DNA of 52,804 nt from Janthinobacterium saanense. Its GTDB lineage: Bacteria; Pseudomonadota; Gammaproteobacteria; Burkholderiales; Burkholderiaceae_D. Below, piece by piece: positions 25,455 through 36,150 of the stretch. The stretch covers positions 1 through 52,804 of the forward strand of contig NZ_JACHCI010000030.1 in assembly GCF_014200675.1 (NCBI RefSeq). Reading direction: 5' to 3'. The notes beneath the pieces were generated by a model. It had not been told where the DNA came from, did no database searches, and was given only the letters and a program-made list of their open reading frames with translations. The position numbers were made by a program, and so were the translations under genes. The stretch's first letter is position 1, and each line of letters starts with the position of its first letter.

Positions 25455-26689
25455 GAGCGGTAGTCGGCGTTGATCGACACGTAGTCATGCGACAAATCGC
25501 AAGTCCACAAGGTCGCTTGCGCCTCGCCGCGCGCCAGTTTCACGCGGATGGTGATTTCGCTTTGCTGCATCACGCGCTGGCCATCCTGCTCCTTGTAGTC
25601 CGGGTTGCGGCCGCCATCCTTGGCCACCCACACATCGTCCAGGTACAGGTTCAGCTTTTCCACTTCCAGGTCGTCCACACCGGCATAGCCGATGGCGGCC
25701 AGGATGCGGCCCAGGTTAGGGTCGGAAGCAAAGAAAGCCGTTTTTACCAGTGGCGAATGGGCGATCGAATAAGCGATCTTGCGGCACTCTTCCACGTTGC
25801 GGCCGTCTTCCACGGTCACGGTCATGAACTTGGTCGCGCCTTCGCCGTCGCGCACGATGGCTTGCGCCAGGAACGTCGACAGCTCGGTCACGGCGGCGGC
25901 CAGGGCCGCGTATTCAGGCGTATCGACACTATCAATTTTCAGGCTGCCGGCGCCGGTGGCGATCAGCATGAAGGAATCGTTGGTCGAGGTGTCGCCATCG
26001 ATGGTGATGCAGTTGAACGATTGGTCGGCCGCCTGTTTGACCAGCTGGTCCAGCACGCTCTGGGCCACGGTGGCGTCAAACGCCAAAAAGCCCAGCATGG
26101 TGGCCATATTCGGCTTGATCATGCCGGCGCCCTTGCTGATACCCGTCAGGGTGACGGTATGGCCGGCGATGGTGACCGTGCGCGAACCGGCTTTCGGCTG
26201 CGTGTCGGTGGTCATGATGGCTTCGGCGGCCGAGAACCAGTTATCCGTCGTCAGCGCAGAGACGGCTTGCGGCAAGCCGGCAACCAGGCGCGGCACCGGC
26301 AGCGGTTCCAGGATCACGCCGGTGGAAAACGGTAAAATCTGTTGCGGCGTGCAGCCCAGCAGCTCGGCCAGCGCGGCGCAGCTCTCCTGCGCGGCGGCCA
26401 GGCCCGATGCACCCGTGCCCGCATTGGCATTGCCCGTGTTGACCAGCAGCGCGCGGATCGGCGCGGCGCCCTGGGTCACGGCCGCCAGATTGGCTTTGGC
26501 CACCTGCACCGGTGCGGCGCAGAAGCGGTTCAGGGTGAACACGCCAGCGACGGTGGCCGTCGGCGCCAGTTTCAATACCAGCAAATCCTTGCGGTTCGGT
26601 TTCTTGATGCCTGCTTCGGCTACACCGATTTCAATGCCGGCGACGGCTTTCAAGTCGAAGGCGACGGGCTTGGGAGAATTGACGGCCAT
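25451..26689 (-). CDS. argJ: Bifunctional glutamate N-acetyltransferase / amino-acid N-acetyltransferase
   Basis: ArgJ recycles the acetyl group from N-acetylornithine to glutamate in arginine synthesis, and in bifunctional forms also uses acetyl-CoA. The 412-residue protein has the self-cleavage motif IKPNMATMLGF, with Ala196-Thr197 at the cleavage site; Thr197 becomes the nucleophile of the beta chain. Other conserved stretches are LLVNTGNANAGTG, FSTGVILEPLP and DGEGATKFMTV. It starts a three-gene unit with overlapping stops and starts, about 75 bp after the secA terminator. Length and motifs are standard. Confidence 0.96.
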   Translation of the reverse strand: MAVNSPKPVAFDLKAVAGIEIGVAEAGIKKPNRKDLLVLKLAPTATVAGVFTLNRFCAAPVQVAKANLAAVTQGAAPIRALLVNTGNANAGTGASGLAAAQESCAALAELLGCTPQQILPFSTGVILEPLPVPRLVAGLPQAVSALTTDNWFSAAEAIMTTDTQPKAGSRTVTIAGHTVTLTGISKGAGMIKPNMATMLGFLAFDATVAQSVLDQLVKQAADQSFNCITIDGDTSTNDSFMLIATGAGSLKIDSVDTPEYAALAAAVTELSTFLAQAIVRDGEGATKFMTVTVEDGRNVEECRKIAYSIAHSPLVKTAFFASDPNLGRILAAIGYAGVDDLEVEKLNLYLDDVWVAKDGGRNPDYKEQDGQRVMQQSEITIRVKLARGEAQATLWTCDLSHDYVSINADYRS

Positions 26690-26765
26690 ATGAGTTCTTC
26701 TGCTAGGGAAAATGGAAGCGCTATTGTAGCGCCTTCGCAGTGTGAGTCACAAAATCGACAGGCAT

Positions 26766-26795
26766 AAAAAAACGGAGACCGCAGTCTCCGTTTTT
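26766..26795 (-). terminator. Terminator of secA (bidirectional hairpin)
   Basis: CGGAGAC (26773-26779) and GTCTCCG (26784-26790) form a perfect 7-bp stem with a CGCA loop. An A run at 26766-26772 gives a U tract for the leftward secA transcript, and a T run at 26791-26795 lies on the other side. It separates secA from argJ. Confidence 0.9.
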
Positions 26796-26798
26796 CTC

Positions 26799-29564
<2,766 letters not shown>

Positions 29565-29737
29565 GCTTGAATTCTTGAAAAAACGCCGTTAAAAAAAGCT
29601 CGGTAGCTGACAGCGAGGTAACAATCGCGTGACCGCACGGAGTTCGACTATGGCAAAAGACGATGATTTTATCATGCGTTCCCGCCAAGGTTGGGGTAAT
29701 GCACCATATAACAATAGCGTAAAGACAAACAACTACG

Positions 29738-29757
29738 GGAAAATACGGACATTTTCC
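29738..29757. repeat. Inverted repeat in the secA-dciA divergent intergenic region
   Basis: GGAAAAT (29738-29744) and ATTTTCC (29751-29757) form a perfect 7-bp inverted repeat around ACGGAC. The 283-bp gap between the secA start and the probable dciA start holds no gene. The repeat may be a regulatory site for either gene or an RNA hairpin in a leader; nothing further can be said. Confidence 0.35.
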
Positions 29758-29847
29758 ATACTGTAAGGAAATGCGCCGGCACTGCGCACCCGCCGCTGCA
29801 CCACCGTGGTGCTCGCCATGCGCAAGCCAGTATGCTATGTTTCGGCC

Positions 29848-30357
29848 ATGCGAACTCCCACTTACTCTCCGGCCCCGCGCCGCAGCTACGGCTTTGCCCG
29901 CTCGGGCCCGGCCGTCACGGGCGCCACCGACTTTTTGCGCGGCAATGCCACGATGGCGGCATTGATGCCCACCGTCACGCGTCTGGCCGCCCTGCAAAAA
30001 GATTGCGCCAAGGCCTTGCCGGTGATGTTCGAGCATTGCGACATTCTGCAATTCGAGGGCGGACAACTGGTGCTGGCCACGCCCAATGCGGCGCTGGCGG
30101 CCAAGCTCAAGCAGCAACTGCCGAAACTGCAGACGGAACTGGAAAAAAAGGGCTGGCAAATTTCAGGCATCAAGCTGAAAGTGCAAGTCATCAAGAGCAT
30201 CGCGCCCATCGTGCATACGCGGGCACTGGTCTTGCCGGAAAAAGCCATGTCGGCGCTGGAAGACCTGAGCACAGCCCTGCCCGCGTCGAAACAGAATGAG
30301 CAACTGATCGCGGCGCTGCGCAATATGGTATTGCGCCACCGCGAACCGAAGGATTAA
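29848..30357 (+). CDS. dciA: DUF721 / DciA-family protein
   Basis: A DUF721-domain protein of about 169 residues from the ATG at 29848 (MRTPTYSPAPRRSYG). The domain spans the region with LFRG-like DFLRGNATMAALMPTVTRL through QFEGGQLVLATPNAALAAKLKQQLPKL, and then the basic IKLKVQVIKS. DciA proteins load the replicative helicase DnaB in bacteria that lack DnaC, and this is the likely role. Upstream in-frame codons at 29806 would add 14 residues without similarity to the family. It is divergent from secA, and its stop lies 1 bp from the lpxC stop (convergent). Confidence 0.75.
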   Translation: MRTPTYSPAPRRSYGFARSGPAVTGATDFLRGNATMAALMPTVTRLAALQKDCAKALPVMFEHCDILQFEGGQLVLATPNAALAAKLKQQLPKLQTELEKKGWQISGIKLKVQVIKSIAPIVHTRALVLPEKAMSALEDLSTALPASKQNEQLIAALRNMVLRHREPKD

Positions 30358-30358
30358 A

Positions 30359-31294
30359 TCAGGTCAGCGACCACTCGCGTTCCATCTGACGTAGATACGA
30401 CTGTGGCGCTTCCTCATTGGTGGCAAACGAGACGACTTCATAAGAATCGGGCTGTTCCAGCAGCGCCAGCAGCAGCAGATTATTGAGCGCATGGCCTGAT
30501 TTATGCGCCGTGTAATACGCCAGCAGCGGATGGCCCACCAGATACAGGTCGCCGATGGCGTCGAGTATCTTGTGGCGCACGAACTCGTCTTCATAACGCA
30601 AGCCATCGGCATTGAGGATGCGGTATTCATCCATCACGATGGCGTTTTCCAGCGAACCGCCACGGGCCAGGCCCATGCCGCGCAAGCTTTCCACATCCTG
30701 CATGAAGCCGAAAGTGCGCGCACGCGCCACATCGTGGATATACGACACGTCGCCAAAATCGACGGAAGCGCGCTGCATGGTGCCATCGACAGCCGGGTGA
30801 TTGAATTCGATGAAGAAATCGAGCTTGAAACCATCATACGGCGTCAAACGGGCCCATTTCTCGGCGTCGCCCTTGCCCTGGCGTACTTCCACCGGCTTGA
30901 TGACCTTGATGAATTTCTTCGCCGCCGCCTGCTCTTCCACGCCAGCTTGTTGCAACAAGTACACGAAGGAAGAAGCGGAACCGTCCATGATGGGAATTTC
31001 TTCCGCATTCACGTCGATCAGCATATTGTCGATGCCCAGGCCGGCAGCGGCCGACATCAGGTGTTCCACGGTCGATACACGGGCGCCATCCTTGATCAGC
31101 ACGGAAGCCATGCGGGTATCGCCGACAGCCATCGCGCTGGCGGGAAACTCCACCACGGGATCGAGATCGATGCGGCGAAACACGATGCCCGTGCCGATGG
31201 CGGCCGGGCGCAAGGTCAGTTCCACCTTGGTGCCGGAGTGCAAACCGACACCGATGGTGCGGACCAATTGTTTGATAGTGCGTTGTTTTAACAT
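30359..31294 (-). CDS. lpxC: UDP-3-O-acyl-N-acetylglucosamine deacetylase
   Basis: LpxC catalyses the first committed step of lipid A synthesis, a zinc-dependent deacetylation. From the ATG at 31294 the product is 311 residues. The zinc ligands are His78 in STVEHLMSA and His241/Asp245 in RHKILDAIGD, and the general acid-base His264 is in YYTAHKSGHALN. GAGGG precedes the ATG. A longer frame to 31360 is open but has no similarity. A perfect -10 hexamer TATAAT at 31306-31301 lies only 6 bp before the start, so a transcript from it would be nearly leaderless. In this genome lpxC is separated from ftsZ by several genes. Confidence 0.96.
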   Translation of the reverse strand: MLKQRTIKQLVRTIGVGLHSGTKVELTLRPAAIGTGIVFRRIDLDPVVEFPASAMAVGDTRMASVLIKDGARVSTVEHLMSAAAGLGIDNMLIDVNAEEIPIMDGSASSFVYLLQQAGVEEQAAAKKFIKVIKPVEVRQGKGDAEKWARLTPYDGFKLDFFIEFNHPAVDGTMQRASVDFGDVSYIHDVARARTFGFMQDVESLRGMGLARGGSLENAIVMDEYRILNADGLRYEDEFVRHKILDAIGDLYLVGHPLLAYYTAHKSGHALNNLLLLALLEQPDSYEVVSFATNEEAPQSYLRQMEREWSLT

Positions 31295-31369
31295 CCCTCG
31301 ATTATAGCGATTTGCCGGATTATCGTTGCGGCGCGGGATAATGCACGCCAAAAAAGCCACACTCGCGGT

Positions 31370-32212
31370 TCAGGGATGTTCGCTTTCCGCATGCACTGCT
31401 TCCCGCCGCACCAGATAGATACCGCTACCGATAATGATGGCGGCGCCGACCAGCGTGTATTCATCAGGCAAGGTGCGCCACAGCAACCAGTCTAGGCCCA
31501 TGCCCCAGGCCAGGGCCGAGTATTCGAACGGCGCCACGCTGGACGCCTTGCCGATGCGAAATGCTTCCGTGATCGCCAGTTGCCCCAGGAAACCGCTGAC
31601 CGATAGCCCCAGCAACAGCAGCCAGTCTTCGCGGCGGATGGCCACCCACTCATGCGCCGACAACACTACGCCACCGATGGCCATCATGACCATCAGCCAG
31701 AACACCATGCTTTCACTGGCGTCCGTGCGGCTGAGAATACGGCCCGTAATCGCCGACACGGCATAACAGCTGGCTGCGCCCAGCACAGCCAGGCCGGCCA
31801 GCGAAAAGAATTCGCCGCCGTCAGGGCGCAGCACCACCAGCACGCCGCCCATGCCGATGGCAATCGCGCACCAGCGCGCCAGGTCCACTCTTTCCTTCAG
31901 GATAAAAACCGACAGGGCCGTAATCAGCATCGGTGCAATAAAGAACAAAGAATACGCCTCGGCCAGCGACATGCGCTTCAAGCCAAACGCAAACAGCGTA
32001 ATCATGGCCACGCCCAGCGCGCCGCGCAGCAAGTGCAGCGGCCAGCGCACCTTCAGCACGTTTTTGAACGCGCCGCGGTACAGCAAATACAGGCAGACCA
32101 GCGGCAAGGACGACAGCGCGCGCAAGGCCGTCACCTGCATCGCGGGATAATGTTCGGATAGCAGCTTCATGGCTGTATCCATCAGGGAAAACATGCCGGC
32201 GGCCGTCAGCAT
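31370..32212 (-). CDS. DMT-superfamily transporter with two EamA domains
   Basis: A membrane protein of at least 280 residues with ten predicted hydrophobic segments in two EamA repeats (about 1-125 and 140-270), for example LVCLYLLYRGAFKN, LLRGALGVAMITLFAFGLKRMSLAEA and AFRIGKASSVAPFEYSALAWG. It resembles S-adenosylmethionine- or metabolite-exporter-like DMT proteins, but no substrate can be assigned. The ATG at 32212 has no ribosome binding site and cuts into the first helix. Thirteen codons upstream, a CTG at 32251 is preceded by AGGAG with a 5-base spacer and extends the protein with TSRSQNLRSVYA, which fits the family better. The start is therefore uncertain. Confidence 0.85.
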   Translation of the reverse strand: MLTAAGMFSLMDTAMKLLSEHYPAMQVTALRALSSLPLVCLYLLYRGAFKNVLKVRWPLHLLRGALGVAMITLFAFGLKRMSLAEAYSLFFIAPMLITALSVFILKERVDLARWCAIAIGMGGVLVVLRPDGGEFFSLAGLAVLGAASCYAVSAITGRILSRTDASESMVFWLMVMMAIGGVVLSAHEWVAIRREDWLLLLGLSVSGFLGQLAITEAFRIGKASSVAPFEYSALAWGMGLDWLLWRTLPDEYTLVGAAIIIGSGIYLVRREAVHAESEHP

Positions 32213-32352
32213 CGCATAGACGCTGCGCAGATTTTGAGAGCGGGAAGTCAGAAAAACTCCTGGCGAGTTACTGGGATCGTCATCATGGCGACGACCGGAG
32301 CCAGGACACGCCAGCGGATTGCCGTGCGGTCACTGTCATTATAGCAATCCCT

Positions 32353-33126
32353 TTAATGCACCGGCAGCAGCATCACCAGCTTCAGTTCATGCTGGCGCGC
32401 CAGATGCAAGGTCACCTGGTGAAAGGCCAGCGGCCCTTGCTGCGGATGCTGGAAACGGCGCAGGCCGCCATCGCGCCCTTGCACCTGCTGGGTTTGCCAC
32501 CACTGGCGAAATTCGCTGCTTGCTTGCGACAGCTCGGCGATCAGGCCGGCCAGCGGCGCCTGGTCCGCATGGCGGCCGATATCGGCGCGGAACTCGGCCA
32601 CCAGCCGCCGCGCGCGCTCGGGCCAGTCGTCCACCAAGGTGCGCGCGCCTGGCTCCAGGAACATGAAGCGCAGCTGGTTGGGCGCCACCGCCTCTGTGTG
32701 CAGCCAGGGAGAAAACAGGCTGGCCGCCTGCGTATTCCAGGCCACGGCATTCCATGCCCGGTCCAGGATATAGGCAGGAGCATCGATGGCGGCCACGATG
32801 GCGGCCAACTCAGTGGCGGCCGCGCCATCGCCCTCGCCGTCCCCATGGTGCGGGTCAGCCTTGTCGGCCACTTCAAACAGATAGGCGCGCTCGGCCACGC
32901 TCAGCTGCAGCACCTGCGCCAGGCGCGCCAGCATCTTGGCTGAAGCCGACACGGGCCGGCCCTGTTCCAGCCACGTCAGCCAGGTGGGACTGACCTCGCA
33001 CAGCTGGGCCAGTTCTTCGCGGCGCAAGCCCGGCGTACGGCGCCGTCCACCACCGGGCAAACCGGCCATGGCGGGCGTGACGGCCTCGCGTCGGGCACGG
33101 ATGAATTCAGCCAGTTTGCTTGACAT
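32353..33126 (-). CDS. XRE-family regulator with MmyB-like ligand-binding domain
   Basis: A 257-residue transcription factor. The N-terminal helix-turn-helix (about 8-90) contains RTPGLRREELAQLCEVSPTWLTWLEQGRPVSAS, the typical start of MmyB-type regulators. The C-terminal domain (about 110-250) contains ILDRAWNAVAWNTQAASLF and LRFMFLEPGARTLVDDW, the PAS-like MmyB_C domain, which often binds a fatty acid or other hydrophobic ligand. It is divergent from the methyltransferase gene, with a 113-bp gap that holds a perfect palindrome. It probably regulates that gene and itself. The inducer is unknown. Confidence 0.9.
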   Translation of the reverse strand: MSSKLAEFIRARREAVTPAMAGLPGGGRRRTPGLRREELAQLCEVSPTWLTWLEQGRPVSASAKMLARLAQVLQLSVAERAYLFEVADKADPHHGDGEGDGAAATELAAIVAAIDAPAYILDRAWNAVAWNTQAASLFSPWLHTEAVAPNQLRFMFLEPGARTLVDDWPERARRLVAEFRADIGRHADQAPLAGLIAELSQASSEFRQWWQTQQVQGRDGGLRRFQHPQQGPLAFHQVTLHLARQHELKLVMLLPVH

Positions 33127-33156
33127 GATGGTCTCTCATTTTTTGCATGGTAGTAG

Positions 33157-33170
33157 TTATACCAGTATAA
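33157..33170. promoter_or_regulatory. Palindrome between the XRE regulator and methyltransferase genes
   Basis: TTATA-CCAG-TATAA is a perfect inverted repeat. Read leftward it gives TATAAC and rightward TATAAG, each usable as a -10 hexamer. It may therefore combine divergent promoters with an operator for the XRE regulator. Binding is inference. Confidence 0.4.
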
Positions 33171-33239
33171 GTTCTTGTCTTGTTACAGGATAAAAATGCT
33201 TCTATTCTGCATGAACTCATTCATCAACAGGAGAAACCC

Positions 33240-34007
33240 ATGCAGCAGCACGATGTCGTCGCCGAACAATTTGGCCAGACCGCCAACGCCTATCTGAGCA
33301 GCGCGGTGCACGCGCAAGGCGCCGACCTGGTGCTGATGCAGGAATGTGCGCGCCGCCATGGCAAGCCGCAGGTACTCGACCTGGGTTGCGGCGCCGGCCA
33401 CGCCAGTTTTGCCATCGCCCCCGTGGCGACATCGGTAGTGGCGTACGACCTGGCGCCGCAAATGCTGGACGTGGTCGAGCATGCCAAGGTGCAGCGTGGC
33501 CTGCACAACATCAGCACGCAACAGGGCGACGTGGCCAGCCTGCCCTTTGCCGACGCCAGCTTCGACATGGTGGTCACGCGCTTTTCCGCCCACCACTGGA
33601 ATGATGTGGCGGGCGCGCTGGCCGAAGCCTGGCGCGTGCTGCGCCCGAACGGCAGCTTGCTGGTGATCGATATCGTGGCGCCGAAAACCGCCTTGTACGA
33701 CACGACTTTGCAAGCGGTGGAATTGCTGCGCGACGGCTCGCACGTGCGCGACTACCGCTGCTGCGAATGGGGCGCCAAGTTCGACAATGCCGGTTTTATC
33801 CACCAGTTGCGCAGCGTGTGGAAACTGACCATGCGCTTTGACGACTGGGTCGCCCGCATGCGCACGCCGCTTGACCGCGTGGCGGCCATCCGCAACCTGT
33901 TCGACGCGGCCCCCGAAGAAGCGCGCCGCTATTTTGCGCTGCAGGACGATTACTCGTTCAGCATCGATGCGGCCATGTTCGAGGCGACCAAGCCGCAAGT
34001 GCAATAA
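33240..34007 (+). CDS. SAM-dependent class I methyltransferase
   Basis: A 255-residue methyltransferase of the UbiE/Methyltransf_11 type. Motif I is VLDLGCGAGHASFAIA (45-60), followed by VVAYDLAPQMLDVVEHA (motif II region), GDVASLPFADASFDMVVTRFSAHHW and AWRVLRPNGSLLVIDIV. A GGAGAAA ribosome binding site lies before the ATG at 33240; an upstream in-frame start at 33180 is less likely. The substrate is unknown. It is divergently paired with an MmyB-like regulator, and this arrangement suggests induction by a small molecule. A strong bidirectional terminator follows. Confidence 0.88.
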   Translation: MQQHDVVAEQFGQTANAYLSSAVHAQGADLVLMQECARRHGKPQVLDLGCGAGHASFAIAPVATSVVAYDLAPQMLDVVEHAKVQRGLHNISTQQGDVASLPFADASFDMVVTRFSAHHWNDVAGALAEAWRVLRPNGSLLVIDIVAPKTALYDTTLQAVELLRDGSHVRDYRCCEWGAKFDNAGFIHQLRSVWKLTMRFDDWVARMRTPLDRVAAIRNLFDAAPEEARRYFALQDDYSFSIDAAMFEATKPQVQ

Positions 34008-34036
34008 AAAAAACGGCACCGAAAGGTGCCGTTTTT
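34006..34036. terminator. Bidirectional terminator between methyltransferase and peroxiredoxin genes
   Basis: CGGCACC (34014-34020), a GAAA loop and GGTGCCG (34025-34031) form a perfect stem flanked by an A run (34006-34013) and a T run (34032-34036). It serves both convergent genes. Confidence 0.9.
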
Positions 34037-34054
34037 CATACGAAGAAAAAACGC

Positions 34055-34561
34055 TTAAGCCAGTTGGCCCAGCAGGGTTTCCGCGTTCGATACTTCAAAC
34101 TTGCCGCCTTGCTCGATGTTCAATTGCGTCACGACGCCATTGTCGACCAGCAGCGAGTAGCGCTGCGAGCGCGTGCCCATGCCGTGCTTGCTGAAATCTG
34201 CGTCCAGGCCCAGGGCCTTGCTGTAGGAAGCGTTGCCGTCGGCCATCATGCGTACCACGCCGGTGGCTTTCTGATCGCGGCCCCAGGCGCCCATCACGAA
34301 CGCATCGTTGACGGAGATGCACCAGATTTCATCGACGCCTTTGGCTTTCAGGTCGGCAGCGTGCTGCACATAGCCTGGCACGTGTTGTGCGGAGCAGGTT
34401 GGGGTGTAAGCGCCTGGCAGGCCGAAGATGGCGATCTTCTTGCCTTTGACCAAGTCTTGCACGTTAAACGTGTTCGGGCCCAGCGCGCAGCCTTCGGTTT
34501 CGTTTTCGATAAATTCAGCCAGGGTGCCTTCTGGCAGGGTATCGCCAATTTTGATGGTCAT
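34055..34561 (-). CDS. Prx5-type peroxiredoxin
   Basis: A 168-residue cytoplasmic peroxidase. From the ATG at 34561 the N-terminus is MTIKIGDTLPEGTLAEF. The peroxidatic cysteine is Cys56 in FGLPGAYTPTCSAQHVPGY, the Prx5/AhpC-TSA signature, and the conserved arginine is in GTRSQRYSLLVDNG. Such enzymes reduce hydroperoxides with glutathione/glutaredoxin or thioredoxin. AGGAG sits before the ATG. The open frame extends further upstream but without similarity. A 15-bp palindrome lies 37 bp upstream. It is found beside ftsZ in related bacteria. Confidence 0.92.
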   Translation of the reverse strand: MTIKIGDTLPEGTLAEFIENETEGCALGPNTFNVQDLVKGKKIAIFGLPGAYTPTCSAQHVPGYVQHAADLKAKGVDEIWCISVNDAFVMGAWGRDQKATGVVRMMADGNASYSKALGLDADFSKHGMGTRSQRYSLLVDNGVVTQLNIEQGGKFEVSNAETLLGQLA

Positions 34562-34597
34562 GTTGACTCCTGTAAGTCGAGGTTCATGGAAGCGCGC

Positions 34598-34612
34598 CCG
34601 TGCAATGCACGG
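34598..34612. repeat. 15-bp palindrome upstream of the peroxiredoxin gene
   Basis: CCGTGCA-A-TGCACGG is a perfect 7-1-7 inverted repeat, 37 bp upstream of the peroxiredoxin ATG and downstream of the ftsZ terminator. It could be an operator or a hairpin in the leader. No known consensus was recognised. Confidence 0.4.
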
Positions 34613-34723
34613 ACACGCGTGAAGAGGGTGTTGCCGGCGCAATGCCAGCACTGCGCAATAGTATGCCTGACTTGCCATCTTTGTGCAGAAAATAGCCAAA
34701 ACCACAAATACGAAAATCAGGCC

Positions 34724-34750
34724 AAAAAAACGGCGGCCCGAAGGCCGCCG
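34724..34750 (-). terminator. Terminator of the dcw cluster after ftsZ
   Basis: On the - strand CGGCGGCC (34750-34743), a TTCG tetraloop and GGCCGCCG (34738-34731) form a perfect 8-bp GC-rich stem, followed by seven T (34730-34724). It is a textbook intrinsic terminator, 35 bp beyond the ftsZ stop. Confidence 0.95.
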
Positions 34751-34785
34751 CTAGTCTTGCTGCATCAGATCACCTCATCAGGCAA

Positions 34786-35994
34786 TCAGTCTGCCTGCTT
34801 GCGCAAGAACGCTGGAATGTCATACGTTTCCATGCCATTTTTTTCCATCGCACGCACTTGCTCCGAGGCCGATTCACGGCGCCAGACTGCCGGCGCCTTC
34901 ATGCCATCAAAGCCAGCCGCTGGCGTTGCCGCACCCACCGAAGTGGCCACGGTTTGCGCGCCACCCAGTGCTGCCGATGGGCTCAAAGGGCTGTTGTGCG
35001 TACCGGTGCGCAGCACTTGCTGCGGTACCAGCTGGATGTTTTTCTTGGCACGGCCCAGGCCAGTAGCCACCACGGTGACGCGGATATCGTCGCCCATGGC
35101 GTCGTCGTAGGCGATACCTTGCGCGATCGACGCGTCCGGAGCGGCAAAGGCGCGCACGGCAGCCATGACTTCCTTGATTTCCTTGCCCTTCAGGCCACGG
35201 CTGGCAGTGACGTTGACCAGCACGCCGCGCGCGCCGGACAAATCAATGCCGTCCAGCAGAGGCGAAGCGACTGCCTGTTCGGCAGCGATGCGCGCGCGGT
35301 CCACGCCCGACGCCGTTGCCGTACCCATCATGGCCTTGCCCTGCTCGCCCATGATGGTTTTCACGTCATTGAAGTCGACGTTGATATGGCCTGGGACATT
35401 GATTATTTCAGCGATACCCGCCACCGCGTTGTTGAGCACATCGTCGGCGTGCTGCATCCATTCCAGCATGCTTTCATCTTCGTAGATCTCTTCCAGTTTT
35501 TCATTGAGGATGATGATCAGCGAATCGACGTGCAAGGAGAGCTGCTCCAGGCCTTCGTCGGCGATGTCCATGCACTTCTGGCCTTCGTACGAGAATGGCT
35601 TGGAGACCACCGCCACCGTCAGCGCGCCCAGTTCCTTGGCGACTTCCGCCACGATAGGCGCCGCGCCCGTACCGGTGCCGCCGCCCATGCCGGCCGCGAT
35701 GAAGACCATGTGCGCGCCGCGCAGCGAATCGGCGATGCGCGTGCGCGATTCCTCGGCCAGCTGGCGGCCGACAGCAGGCTTCATCCCTGCACCCAGGCCG
35801 GTATCGCCGATCTGGATGATGTTATGGGCCTTCGATGTCGACAGAGCCTGTGCGTCGGTATTGGCGGCAATGAACTCCACGCCCGACATGCCTTTGTTAA
35901 TCATGTGTTGGACTGCATTGCCACCCGCACCGCCGACGCCAACGACCTTGATGACGGTACCTAAAGCTGTGTTATCGACCATATCGAACTCCAT
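34786..35994 (-). CDS. ftsZ: Cell division protein FtsZ
   Basis: FtsZ is the tubulin-like GTPase that forms the division ring. The 402-residue protein has the N-terminal GVGGAGGNAVQHMI (19-32), the GTP-binding tubulin signature GMGGGTGTGAAP (102-113), and NVDFNDVKTIM. It ends in the conserved C-terminal peptide YDIPAFLRKQ, the docking site for FtsA and ZipA. The start at 35994 (MEFDMVDN) has AGGAG six bases upstream. A 156-bp gap from ftsA may hold an additional promoter. It is the last gene of the dcw cluster before the terminator. Confidence 0.98.
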   Translation of the reverse strand: MEFDMVDNTALGTVIKVVGVGGAGGNAVQHMINKGMSGVEFIAANTDAQALSTSKAHNIIQIGDTGLGAGMKPAVGRQLAEESRTRIADSLRGAHMVFIAAGMGGGTGTGAAPIVAEVAKELGALTVAVVSKPFSYEGQKCMDIADEGLEQLSLHVDSLIIILNEKLEEIYEDESMLEWMQHADDVLNNAVAGIAEIINVPGHINVDFNDVKTIMGEQGKAMMGTATASGVDRARIAAEQAVASPLLDGIDLSGARGVLVNVTASRGLKGKEIKEVMAAVRAFAAPDASIAQGIAYDDAMGDDIRVTVVATGLGRAKKNIQLVPQQVLRTGTHNSPLSPSAALGGAQTVATSVGAATPAAGFDGMKAPAVWRRESASEQVRAMEKNGMETYDIPAFLRKQAD

Positions 35995-36150
35995 GATGTG
36001 CTCCTATCAGAATGCGGTTTCCAAGCGCCAGGCCTCATAGTGGTAGGAGAACTGGAGATTGAAAACTGCGGTTAAATTTAAAATAAAATGTATGTATGTG
36101 TACCTGCGTTGCTACCAAAAAACCTGTCCTGCCGGGCAAAAAACACGCCC
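35995..36150 (-). other. ftsA-ftsZ intergenic region
   Basis: This is the longest gap in the dcw cluster (156 bp). It is locally AT-rich around 36070-36095, with an ATACATACAT repeat and TATTTTAAAT-like hexamers on the - strand. It could support an extra ftsZ promoter, as in other bacteria. No convincing -35/-10 pair could be fixed. Confidence 0.35.

Noticed and set aside
29663..29675. ATGAT-TTT-ATCAT inverted repeat
   Set aside because: A short AT-rich dyad with a 3-base loop is expected by chance; no supporting context.
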